From Streptoalloteichus hindustanus (GTDB taxonomy: Bacteria > Actinomycetota > Actinomycetes > Mycobacteriales > Pseudonocardiaceae): DNA of 64,000 bases. The notes beneath the pieces are model-generated. The model was not told where the DNA came from and ran no database searches. It saw nothing but the letters and a program-made list of their open reading frames with translations. The position numbers and the translations under genes were made by a program. Of this stretch, positions 34,847 to 42,896 are shown piece after piece. The stretch's first letter is position 1, and every line of letters begins with the position of its first letter. Location of the stretch: NCBI RefSeq assembly GCF_900129375.1, contig NZ_FQVN01000005.1, positions 124,001 to 188,000 of the forward strand, in the 5' to 3' direction.

Positions 34847-36046
34847 TCAGCGTCTGTTCAGCACGCGGGCCAGTTCCGGGGAGATTTCCCGGACCGTGCG
34901 GTGCTGACGCCACCGGCCGAGGGTTCTGGCCAGGGCTCGGAGGTCCACGCGGATGGTCGCGGAGTCGACGTGCGCCGCGTCGTCGAGCGTCTCCGCCAAC
35001 GTCAGGCAGCTCTGGTCGACCTCGCCCGCCAGCGCGTACGCCAGTGACCTGCGGGTTCCGAACCGGGCTCTGGTGCGACGAGACGCTGCTGGTAATCGAG
35101 CCATCTCCCGGTCGAGGACGGCTGCCGCCTGGTCCGCCCACCCGAGATCGCACAGCGCCCAACCCCTGGCCAGCTCCACCGGGTCCGGCGCGGTCGAGCC
35201 GAGCACCGGATAGGCACGAGTGTCTACAGTGGACGAACCGAGGAGCTCGACGGCGCGGTCCAGCGCTCGTTCGGCGGAGTCCCGGTCACCCGCCAGGGCG
35301 TGCCCCTGGGCCTCCCGGCGGGCGGCCAGGGCGAGAGTGCGCGAGCTGGCCCACTCGGTCCGCTGGGCCTGTTGGGCCAGGGCGATCGTGCTGACGGGGT
35401 CCTGCCGGTAGAGCGCGAGCCCGGCCTCCCGGACGAACGCGTAACTCCCGATGTCCCGGTCGCCGCCCGCGGTCGCCAGCGTCGACGCGTGGCGAGTCCA
35501 CCACAGCGCGGTCAGCTCGTCGCCCGCCTCCTGGTTCATCCACCCGATGTACTCGGCGATTCGCGCGGCGAGCAGCAGCAGACGCGACCTGATCGGGTCG
35601 GGGTTCTCCCCGGCGAGCGCGCACACGGTGCGCGCCAGGGCGGTCAGCGGGTCCAGAACCACCACCGGGCTCGTCCGCATGCCGAGTGAGCGCAGGTGCT
35701 CGAACGAGGCGCGCATCCCGACGACCACCTGCTCGTCAGGAACCGGTCGCGGCCCGCCCGCGAGCGTCATGCCGAGAACCGTGCCCGCGACGAGCACCTG
35801 GCGGCGGTCGAGCGTGGGCCCGACCGGGGCTCGGTCGCGCGCCGAGCGGGCGGCCTGGATGAGCGCGCCGCCCGCGTCCAGTGCTCGGTCGCAGAGGCGG
35901 GCCAGGGCCTCGTGCGGTGCCTTGAGGCCGTTCTCGATCTTGCTGAGATGTCCCTTGCTGTAGTGGACCCGCTTGGCCAACTGGTCCAGGGACAACCCCG
36001 CGGCGGCGCGGTGTTCGCGCAGCAGTTCACCAAATGATTCGGCCAC
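34847..36046 (-). CDS. XRE-type regulator with TPR-like C-terminal domain
   Basis: 399 residues. The HTH is at about 5-62: FGELLREHRAAAGLSLDQL, KRVHYSKGHLSKIENGLKAP and ALARLCDRAL. The rest is all-helical and built like TPR repeats (EAGDELTALWWTRHASTLAT, YRQDPVSTIALAQQAQRTEW, ALAGDRDSAERALDRAVELL, WALCDLGWADQAAAVLDREM). This is the architecture of peptide-receptor regulators of the RRNPP type in Firmicutes, and of many orphan actinomycete regulators. A small secreted-peptide gene lies directly upstream on the same strand, separated by a hairpin, so a peptide ligand is an attractive hypothesis. No direct evidence for ligand or target. Confidence 0.85.
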   Translation of the reverse strand: MAESFGELLREHRAAAGLSLDQLAKRVHYSKGHLSKIENGLKAPHEALARLCDRALDAGGALIQAARSARDRAPVGPTLDRRQVLVAGTVLGMTLAGGPRPVPDEQVVVGMRASFEHLRSLGMRTSPVVVLDPLTALARTVCALAGENPDPIRSRLLLLAARIAEYIGWMNQEAGDELTALWWTRHASTLATAGGDRDIGSYAFVREAGLALYRQDPVSTIALAQQAQRTEWASSRTLALAARREAQGHALAGDRDSAERALDRAVELLGSSTVDTRAYPVLGSTAPDPVELARGWALCDLGWADQAAAVLDREMARLPAASRRTRARFGTRRSLAYALAGEVDQSCLTLAETLDDAAHVDSATIRVDLRALARTLGRWRQHRTVREISPELARVLNRR

Positions 36047-36105
36047 CTGTGCCTCCTGCTCAGACGGGCGTCGAGTACATCACTTCCGATGGTCGGGCGC
36101 AATCG

Positions 36106-36140
36106 CCCGGTCGCTCGTGAAATGCTCACGAGCGACCGGG
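36106..36140 (-). terminator. Hairpin between peptide gene and XRE-TPR gene
   Basis: CCCGGTCGCTCGTGA pairs perfectly with TCACGAGCGACCGGG (15-bp stem, 5-base loop). It begins 19 bases after the small-peptide stop. It would end most peptide transcripts while letting some read through into the regulator gene. Confidence 0.8.
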
Positions 36141-36158
36141 AAAGCGTTTCCGGAACAA

Positions 36159-36332
36159 TCACCCGTGCCAGGGGTTGCCGTCGGGGTCGGACGTCGTCGA
36201 GATGCTCGTTCTGGCGGTCAGGGCGTCGTTCCCCGGAGCCGCGGTGGTCCTCACCGGTCCGGGGGTCGTCGCGTACAACATGGCCAGCAGGCAGGCGGTG
36301 GTGGTCAGGAAAGTGGACTGGGACCTGCACAT
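36159..36332 (-). CDS. Small secreted-type peptide, candidate signal for adjacent regulator
   Basis: 57 residues: MCRSQSTFLTTTACLLAMLY is a basic then hydrophobic start like a signal peptide, followed by a Thr/Ala-rich middle and the C-terminus SDPDGNPWHG. A strong GGAGGG lies six bases before the ATG, and a 15-bp hairpin terminator follows the stop, both supporting a real gene. It is on the same strand as, and 112 bases upstream of, the XRE-TPR regulator. By analogy with RRNPP systems, the exported C-terminus could be trimmed into a signalling peptide. An alternative is a small lipoprotein-like or RiPP precursor. No homologue is recognised. Confidence 0.6.
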   Translation of the reverse strand: MCRSQSTFLTTTACLLAMLYATTPGPVRTTAAPGNDALTARTSISTTSDPDGNPWHG

Positions 36333-36573
36333 GGCGAACCCTCCAGCGGAAATCGGCGATTGATCGCGGGGATTGTCCGGCAATTTCCGTCCCCACAACG
36401 AGGATTCAACAGGCGCGGTGGCCCAGCAAGGCGTTGCCCGTTTCCCGACGGTGCGGGCAACAGGACGTGGCGGCATCCACATCTCGTCCACTTCTGGTCG
36501 ACACCCGTCCGCCACGCTGCGCCGGTACGTCGAACAGCCGGCCGAGGGGCCGGCGCGAACATGGAGGTTTTCA

Positions 36574-37470
36574 GTGAGCGAGGTTGCGACCTACGACGTC
36601 GCCGTGTCCTTCGCCGAGGAGCAGCGCTCCACCGTGGCCGAGGTGGTCGAGGCGTGCCGGCAGCGTGGGCTGCGGGTGCTGCACGGGCCCGAGCAGACCC
36701 ACGAGTGGTGGGCGCACAAGGGCGGGGGCGACCTGCCGGAGGCGCGGGTCCGGTTCTTCCTCCCGTTCGTGTCCGCGGTGGACGACTTCACCGCGGACAT
36801 GCTGCGCGCGGCCAAGGCGGGCGACGAGCACGTGCTGCCGGTGCTGGTCGACGACGTGGCGGTGCCCACGGCCCTGCTGCACCCGCACGTGGCCTACCTC
36901 CGCGTCAGCGGGCGCCGGACCGACCAGCTCATCGAGACGCTGATCGTCCGGATCGAGGCGGCGGAGGCGGCCGGGTGGGAGCGCGCGCCGGTCACCGAGG
37001 TGGTGACCAGGGCCAAGGGGCTCGCCCCGGTGGCGGTGATGCCCAGCACCTTCAGCCGTTACCTGGAGCAGGACGCTGTCCTGCGCTATCTGGGCGAGCA
37101 GTTCGTCGCGGCGGTGCCGGGGCTGAGCCAGCGCGGGCTCGTCGGCACCGTCCACATCGGGGACTCGCGGATCACCGTGCGGGTCGAGCGGGCGGGCGAC
37201 ACCGTGTACGCGCTGGACATCCAGCGCGGCGGCATCGGTGGCGACGAGACGGTCAACTTCGTGCTCGGAAGGCACGCCGCGGGCAGCGCGTGCAGCAACG
37301 GCTGGGTGCGGCCGGTGTACGACACCGAGACGGGTGCGGCCGTGCTCGAACTGCACGACCTGTCGTTGCTCGGCCTCGGCGCCACCGAGCCGCGCACCTA
37401 CCACCGCGAGGAGCTGTTCACGGCCCTCTGGCAGCGGATCGACACGGTGCTGGCGTCGACCGTTCGCTGA
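36574..37470 (+). CDS. TIR-like domain protein with unknown C-terminal domain
   Basis: 298 residues. Residues about 5-130 follow the TIR pattern: YDVAVSFAEEQRSTVAEVVE (first strand and helix), GLRVLHGPEQTHEWW, ARVRFFLPFVSAVDDFTADM and HVLPVLVDDVAVPTALLHPH. At the place where active TIRs have a WTxxE-type Glu, it reads DFTADML, so the catalytic Glu appears missing. Residues about 150-298 are a strand-rich domain I do not recognise (VGTVHIGDSRITVRVERAGD, VYALDIQRGG). The GTG at 36574 follows GGAGG at 36563-36567. It may be a ligand-binding or scaffold TIR in the surrounding conflict island. Confidence 0.7.
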   Translation: MSEVATYDVAVSFAEEQRSTVAEVVEACRQRGLRVLHGPEQTHEWWAHKGGGDLPEARVRFFLPFVSAVDDFTADMLRAAKAGDEHVLPVLVDDVAVPTALLHPHVAYLRVSGRRTDQLIETLIVRIEAAEAAGWERAPVTEVVTRAKGLAPVAVMPSTFSRYLEQDAVLRYLGEQFVAAVPGLSQRGLVGTVHIGDSRITVRVERAGDTVYALDIQRGGIGGDETVNFVLGRHAAGSACSNGWVRPVYDTETGAAVLELHDLSLLGLGATEPRTYHREELFTALWQRIDTVLASTVR

Positions 37471-37475
37471 GCCCG

Positions 37476-37522
37476 CAAGGGGATGCGCCCCTCACCTCCG
37501 AGGTGAGGGGCGCATCCCCTTG
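37476..37522. terminator. 22-bp perfect-stem bidirectional terminator
   Basis: The stem begins CAAGGGGATGCGCCCC and ends with the exact complement around a CCG loop, 22 base pairs without mismatch. It fills the gap between the TIR-like gene and the convergent HerA-like operon end, ten bases before the latter's stop. With TTG at its edge and no longer T-run, it is a typical strong actinomycete terminator. Confidence 0.9.
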
Positions 37523-37531
37523 TGCCCGTTG

Positions 37532-40500
37532 TCAGTGCGGGCGGCTGCCGTGGGCCCGGTCGAGCACCTCCTCCAGTCGCAGCGGGTGGGGCGGGTGGTG
37601 GCTCAGGCACAGCGGCGCGCTCATCCGGCGGAACCCGAACGTCTCCCCGGTGACGTAGAACTGCCCGCGCTCCAACCGCGAGATGTCTCCGACGGAGCTG
37701 CCCTTGGCCCTGGCCATCTCGGTCGCCGCGGCGATCTGCGCCGGGCTGTTCAGCCTGCCGAAGAACTGCGTTGTGGCGTTGCCGACGATCTGGTTGTGCA
37801 CGCCTTTCGGCGCCTGGGTGGCGAGCAACAGGCCCAGCCCGTACTTGCGCGCCTGCGAGGCGAGCAGGATCGTGCTCTGCGTACTCGCCGTCCGGGTCCC
37901 CGACGGCGCGATCGTCTGAGCTTCGTCCATCACCAGCAGCCCGCCGAGTGGCCGGTCCACGGCGGGATTGCGCCTGATCCAGGCGAAGACCTCCAGCTGG
38001 AGCTGGCTGACGAACCCCTGTCTCTGCTCCTCGGACGGCAGTCCGACGAAGCTGACGACCGAGATCCGCGCCCGCTTGCCCGGCCGCGGGGTGAGCAGCA
38101 CACCCGGGTCGGTTGTCTCACCCGAGCCGCCCAGGAGGGGGTCGTTGACCATCGCGGCCCGCAGCGTCTCGGCCAGGTCGGCCGCCGTCACGGAAGCGGT
38201 GCCGAGCGTGCTCACCCCCTCCGGCAGTTCGGCGAGGAGGTCGACGAACCGGGTCAGGTCGCGTTCTCCCCTGCGTGCGTAGTAGGCCAGGGCCTCACGC
38301 AGCACCGCCTGGCCGCGTGCGGCGGCCTTGGTGTCACCGGCCACCCGGGCGTGCGGGATCAGGCGGGCCACGGCTGCCTCGACCGAGGCGGAGAACTCGT
38401 CGACGTCCTCGCGTACCTCGGCGAAGTCCGGCAGCGGGTGGAAGCTGAGTGGCCGCCCACCCGCCCGCCCCGGGGTCCACACCACCACCTCGGTGGTGGC
38501 CATGTACTCGGCGGCCCGATTGGCGTCACCCGGCCGCCAGCCCGCGGGCGGCTCCGGCCACGCGTCGCCCAGTCTCGCCAGGTCGTTGTTCGGGTCCAGC
38601 ACGATCGCCGAGACTCCCCGCAACGCGCACTCCTCAACAATCCTGCGCAGCAGCACGGTCTTTCCACTCCCGGAACCGGCGAAGACAACAGCGTGCTTGC
38701 GCAGCGCCTCCAGCTCGATGCGGATCTCGTCCTCCAGCCCGAGCGCGATCTCTCCGGGGGAGAGCGGCGACGCCTGCGGTGACGGTGATGGTGACGGCGG
38801 CGGCCTCGTCTCCTGGTGCCCTGTCCTGGCCCGTCCCGACTCGGGCAGGATCTCCCGCAGGAAGGTGTTGCGGCTGGCCGGTTTCCGTGCCACCAGCCAG
38901 GCCAGCAACTGGTGGGTCTGCTCGGACAGCATTTCCCTGAGCGCGCTGAACGTCCGGAGGTCGTCGTCTGACACCTCGACGCGCTGCCCGCCCGCTCGCT
39001 CCAGCTCGGCGACCTCGTCCCTGGTCTTCTGACCCGTCCACCCCTGCTCGCCGTTGCGGATCAGGACCAGGTGCCGGTCTCGCGCGCCGGGGCGGATTCC
39101 CGCAGCGGCACAGGCACCGCGCATCCTGCGCAACACCCGGTTGCCGTGACTGCAGGCGATGAGCCGGAATCCCCAGCGCTCGACGGTGTCCAGCGTCTCG
39201 TTCACGGTGCGGCGCAGACCGGCGTGCAGGCGCTTGTCTCCGTCGGGCAGCGGCTCCGGGCGCCACGTCAGGTCGTCGTTGCCGACCTCGGTGATCCAGG
39301 ACTTCAACCCCGCCAGCAGCAGCGCGGGCATGACCTCGTCCTCGTTGTGCTGCTTCAGCTCGGCGGCCGAGATGTCGGCCTTCTCCCGCAACCGCGCGAA
39401 CCGGGCGTCGAGCTCCGCGAAGTAGTCCGGCTCCGGGCCGACCGGTGCGGGTGCGGGCGCGGGCACCTCGACGGTCTGCTCGTCGAAGGAGCTCAGCTCC
39501 CGGATCTCGCCGTACATGCAGGACTCCGCGTGCGCGTGGATGCGCTTGAGCAGCTCTCGTGGGGTGCGAGCAGCCCAGGCACCGGCGAACGCGCTCGGCG
39601 CCACCGGCCAGGTCGGGTGGGGCGGAGTGAACCCGATGCGCTCGTAGATCACCCGGAGCCACCGCTCGACCAACGTCCGGCCGATCGAGGGTTCCACGAT
39701 GGAGCCCAGGATCGGTGTCTCGTTGAATCGGTCATGCACCGTGTCGCTGACGACCGAGTGCAGTTGCTTCCAGGTGTTTGGCAGACACGCGACAACGGTG
39801 AGAGTTCGTCTTGTGGTGTCGCGCAGCTGCATCAACCCGTCGGCGATGAGTGCGAGCTCCCGCGCGAGCTCGGTGCCCGTCACCTGTTCGTCAATGGCTT
39901 CCTGCGCCATGTTCACGAGGGTGTCCAGCTGATCGATGGCGACGACACAGGGGCCGGTCAGCGCGAGGACGCGCGAGATATCGCGTACCAGCGTCCGCGA
40001 CGGCTTCGGTCTGGTGTGAATGCCCCAGTGTCCCCAGTGCCTGCGCGCGTCACCTGTCTCCGTCAGCCCCTGCAGGTATGCCAGTCCGACGTCGGGGTGC
40101 TCGGACCCGTACAACGCCAGCGCCCGGATCGTGTCGGCACACTCGACCGCGATCCGTCCGTCCACTTTGCGCAGATGGTTGATGAAGGTGCGTAGGTGGT
40201 CTGGAGTCAGCGGTGCTTCGTTCACGATCGTTCGCGAGACTTCCTCGGGCACATCGGCTGCTGCGGACAACTGTCGCAGCAACACGGTGAGCTGGAGTTC
40301 GCCGTCGTCGTTGGCGCGACGCAACTCGCTGCGCATGGCATCGGCGACGTCGTCCCAGAACGCCTTGCCCGAGGTCAGCTCGATCAGGAAGAAGTACCCG
40401 CCCTCCGCCTGCACCCTGCGGCGCACCGAGCCCAGCAGGTGGGTCTTCCCGACGCCCTTCTGTCCCTGGAGCACCAGCCCGACGGGACTGGCGTCGGGAC

Positions 40501-40654
40501 TGGCTTTGGCGTCCGTGATCCCAGCATGGACGCGGTCCTCAGCGTTGCTGTGCAGCCCCTCCACGTGGGAGGGCGACGCGTGCCAGACATCGTCCGGGGT
40601 CTCGGCGGAGTTGAAGCGGAGCGCGGCGAGTGCCCTGCGTAGCTGCTCACTCAT
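37532..40654 (-). CDS. Double ATPase: N-terminal AAA/STAND-like plus C-terminal HerA/FtsK-like
   Basis: 1040 residues with two complete P-loop modules. The first has Walker A QGQKGVGKTHLL at about 63-74 and Walker B CVVAIDQLDTL near 240. The second has Walker A FAGSGSGKTVLLRR at about 655-668, DPNNDLARLGD soon after, Walker B GGLLVMDEAQTI near 905 and LLLATQAPKGVHNQIVGNA, the sensor block of HerA/VirB4/FtsK translocases. A Pro/Ser-rich linker (PPPSPSPSPQASPLSP) precedes the second module. Such a chain could load and pump DNA, with the first ATPase as regulator or sensor. It is the last gene of the four-gene TIR operon, overlapping its upstream neighbour by four bases. Confidence 0.88.
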   Translation of the reverse strand: MSEQLRRALAALRFNSAETPDDVWHASPSHVEGLHSNAEDRVHAGITDAKASPDASPVGLVLQGQKGVGKTHLLGSVRRRVQAEGGYFFLIELTSGKAFWDDVADAMRSELRRANDDGELQLTVLLRQLSAAADVPEEVSRTIVNEAPLTPDHLRTFINHLRKVDGRIAVECADTIRALALYGSEHPDVGLAYLQGLTETGDARRHWGHWGIHTRPKPSRTLVRDISRVLALTGPCVVAIDQLDTLVNMAQEAIDEQVTGTELARELALIADGLMQLRDTTRRTLTVVACLPNTWKQLHSVVSDTVHDRFNETPILGSIVEPSIGRTLVERWLRVIYERIGFTPPHPTWPVAPSAFAGAWAARTPRELLKRIHAHAESCMYGEIRELSSFDEQTVEVPAPAPAPVGPEPDYFAELDARFARLREKADISAAELKQHNEDEVMPALLLAGLKSWITEVGNDDLTWRPEPLPDGDKRLHAGLRRTVNETLDTVERWGFRLIACSHGNRVLRRMRGACAAAGIRPGARDRHLVLIRNGEQGWTGQKTRDEVAELERAGGQRVEVSDDDLRTFSALREMLSEQTHQLLAWLVARKPASRNTFLREILPESGRARTGHQETRPPPSPSPSPQASPLSPGEIALGLEDEIRIELEALRKHAVVFAGSGSGKTVLLRRIVEECALRGVSAIVLDPNNDLARLGDAWPEPPAGWRPGDANRAAEYMATTEVVVWTPGRAGGRPLSFHPLPDFAEVREDVDEFSASVEAAVARLIPHARVAGDTKAAARGQAVLREALAYYARRGERDLTRFVDLLAELPEGVSTLGTASVTAADLAETLRAAMVNDPLLGGSGETTDPGVLLTPRPGKRARISVVSFVGLPSEEQRQGFVSQLQLEVFAWIRRNPAVDRPLGGLLVMDEAQTIAPSGTRTASTQSTILLASQARKYGLGLLLATQAPKGVHNQIVGNATTQFFGRLNSPAQIAAATEMARAKGSSVGDISRLERGQFYVTGETFGFRRMSAPLCLSHHPPHPLRLEEVLDRAHGSRPH

Positions 40655-41256
40655 GATTCCTCGATCGCCAGGAGGTGCTTGTCCTCGCTACCGATCCGGA
40701 TCGCGGCGGCGTGATCAGCATCGGTCAGCACCTTGCGGTTGGAGTCCGGGGCCAGGTGAACTTTGCCCGTCTTGATCATTCCCAGCAGCACTTTGTCCAC
40801 CTCATCCTTGTCCGCGCCGTTGAGCCGGGGACGCAGCTTGGCCAGGCGGACCCAGTCCTGCGGCTTGACCGACAGATCCAGGTAGACCGCGCGGATCAAC
40901 GACTCCAGGTCACCGGAGCGGATCGCCTCGACGAGGGTGCCGCGCTGCTGGTGGTATCGGACGATGCGCCGTAACAGCTCGGCGTACGCGCGTGCCAGGG
41001 GGCCCGACCTCGACGGCGGCTCGCCCTCGACCAGATCCTGGACGCACCACGAGATTCCCTCTTCGGTGATCTGGTGCACGTACGGCCTGGTCTCCGTCCG
41101 CGTCCGGAGCAGACCGTCCCTGTTCAGCCGGTCGCGGCCGTCCGGGCTGAGCTTGATCTTGTGCTGGTTCGCCAGCTCGGTGTTGGGCACCTCCCTGTTC
41201 GCCAACATCAGCACCATCAGGGCCGCTCGTTCGCTGGGTCCGTATATCGCCGGCAT
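40651..41256 (-). CDS. Winged-helix-like protein of the TIR operon
   Basis: 201 residues. The first 75 read like a winged helix: SERAALMVLMLANREVPNTE, HKIKLSPDGRDRLNRDGLL and the wing TRPYVHQITEEGISW. The remainder is helical and charged, without a known motif (LDLSVKPQDWVRLAKLRPRL). ATG 41256 is chosen because GAGAGGTGGCGAA precedes it. It overlaps the HerA-like gene by four bases, so the two products are made together and may form a complex; many HerA systems have a small adaptor. Codon 95 is TTA (40972-40974). DNA binding or adaptor role is inference. Confidence 0.7.
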   Translation of the reverse strand: MPAIYGPSERAALMVLMLANREVPNTELANQHKIKLSPDGRDRLNRDGLLRTRTETRPYVHQITEEGISWCVQDLVEGEPPSRSGPLARAYAELLRRIVRYHQQRGTLVEAIRSGDLESLIRAVYLDLSVKPQDWVRLAKLRPRLNGADKDEVDKVLLGMIKTGKVHLAPDSNRKVLTDADHAAAIRIGSEDKHLLAIEES

Positions 41257-41267
41257 TTCGCCACCTC

Positions 41268-42896
41268 TCAGTCGTTGGACAGGTGAATTCGACGATCGAT
41301 CCGGTTGACCAGGGCGTCGATCTCGGCCCGCAGGTCCGCCGGCACAGCGCACGGGTCGCCGTTCCCGTGCACCCTGCTCAGCACCTCGAGGTCCACCGAC
41401 CGGTCACGCAGCAGGGCGAGCTCGCCGTCGTCCAGTGCTGCGGCCATAGCACGCACGGTTTGCTCGATGAGCACGAAACGCGCGGCGTAGGGCATCTCGT
41501 TCGGCACGTTGCGGAGCGCGGATGCCGCGCTCCGCAAGGCTTCCCGGTCCGCGTCAGCTTCGGTGGGTGGGGTCCCCGTGATGAGACCGTGCAGGTCCTG
41601 CGCCACGTCCACGGGCCGCGTACCCGGTTCGAACTCCAGATGGTGCAGGTTGCGCAGGAAGCCCGGTAGCCGCTCGCGTTCGGTGCCGCGAGTCAACACG
41701 CAGAACAACTGCCGCTGGTCGCCGTCCGGGCCGAACGCGTGCCGCAGGAAGCGTTCGGCCTCGATGAGCTGCCAACGACTCACCTCGCCGTCCACCACGA
41801 GGCACAGGTGCTTGGCGGGCTCGCGGGTCTGGTCGAGGAGTCCCGGGTCCCCGGACAGCGACCGGTCGACCCGCACACCGAGCGCGCGCAGTTCGGTGAC
41901 GAGCTCCGACGCGGGGCCCAACAGAGACCGGGGACTGGACACCAGCAGGTCCAGGTCGAACTCCCGGCGGTGGGTGCGGGCCGCCGCCACGTAGGCGTCC
42001 CGGTTGTCGGCGAGCAGGTCGGTGCGGTCGAACTGCTGCGCGATCACCGCCGCGATCGTCTCCAGCGCGAACGAGATCTGGTCGGCCGACGGAACTCGCT
42101 CCTCCCGGACGGGCAGATGCTCGCCGAAGCTCCAGTAGGAGATGTAGGGCAGCGTGAGATGCCGCAACATCAGATCTTCCGGCACGCTCTTCACCAGCCA
42201 GTTGCGGAACAGCGGCGAGACCACCTCAGCGCACCTGCGTTGCCACTTCTCGGCCCGCTCGTACTCCACCCGGTTGTCCAACCGGGACAGGACCGGGAGC
42301 ACCATGTGCCGCGGCCGGTCGTAGGGCATCTGGTCCCTGGCCCGGTCGGCACGCCGCGCGATGTCCACGACGTCCCTGAGGTTCTGGTCGTTGGCGGTGA
42401 ACACGACGACCAGTCGGTCCGGCAGATGCGCGGTGCAGATGCTGGCGATGTCCGAAATACCGGTCCGGCTGTCGATCAGCACGAAGTCGTAGTTCGCGGT
42501 CCACTCCTCGCGACACCGCTCCAGGAACGCCGCGAACCCCTGCTCGTACAGGTTCTCCCAGTCGATCGACTGCATGCGTTTCACGTAGGAGTCGTCCGTC
42601 TTCCCCGCGGCCAGCAGGGCGAGGGGGCCGCCGTCGACGTCGAGGGGGACGGCGTGCTCGCTGGGGCCCTCGGCACCCGCGAGGAAGTCGTGAGCGAGGT
42701 CGACCACGCCGCCGTCGGGCTGCCTGGGCAGCACCGGAGCGAAGTAGTGGTGCAGGCCGGGGGCCTCCAGGTCCCAGTCGATGGTGAGCACCCGGTATCC
42801 CCAGCGCGCCAGCAGCACGGCGATGTTGGCCATGGTGAACGTGCGCCCGACGCCGCCCTTGTAGGAGTAGAACGTGATCACGGTCCCGGGGGTCAT
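41268..42896 (-). CDS. MinD/ParA-like ATPase (KGGVGRT) fused to a TIR-like region
   Basis: 542 residues. The deviant Walker A is YSYKGGVGRTFTMANIA (Lys13 to Thr19): the MinD signature Lys is kept, but the P-loop Lys is Arg. YRVLTIDWDLEAPGLHHYF and YDFVLIDSRTGISD are the switch and Walker B-type strands. Residues about 310-430 (FDLDLLVSSPRSLLGPASEL, then HLCLVVDGEVSRWQLIEAER) follow a TIR-like strand-helix order without the catalytic Glu. The KGGVGR family has, from memory, been noted in predicted bacterial conflict systems. Its start overlaps the upstream TIR stop by four bases, and the next gene begins 11 bases after its stop. It may gate the TIR effector in an ATP-dependent way. Confidence 0.85.
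   Translation of the reverse strand: MTPGTVITFYSYKGGVGRTFTMANIAVLLARWGYRVLTIDWDLEAPGLHHYFAPVLPRQPDGGVVDLAHDFLAGAEGPSEHAVPLDVDGGPLALLAAGKTDDSYVKRMQSIDWENLYEQGFAAFLERCREEWTANYDFVLIDSRTGISDIASICTAHLPDRLVVVFTANDQNLRDVVDIARRADRARDQMPYDRPRHMVLPVLSRLDNRVEYERAEKWQRRCAEVVSPLFRNWLVKSVPEDLMLRHLTLPYISYWSFGEHLPVREERVPSADQISFALETIAAVIAQQFDRTDLLADNRDAYVAAARTHRREFDLDLLVSSPRSLLGPASELVTELRALGVRVDRSLSGDPGLLDQTREPAKHLCLVVDGEVSRWQLIEAERFLRHAFGPDGDQRQLFCVLTRGTERERLPGFLRNLHHLEFEPGTRPVDVAQDLHGLITGTPPTEADADREALRSAASALRNVPNEMPYAARFVLIEQTVRAMAAALDDGELALLRDRSVDLEVLSRVHGNGDPCAVPADLRAEIDALVNRIDRRIHLSND

Noticed and set aside
37476-37522. Long perfect inverted repeat as a mobile-element end
   Set aside because: It is a single hairpin with a three-base loop exactly between convergent genes, so a terminator explains it.
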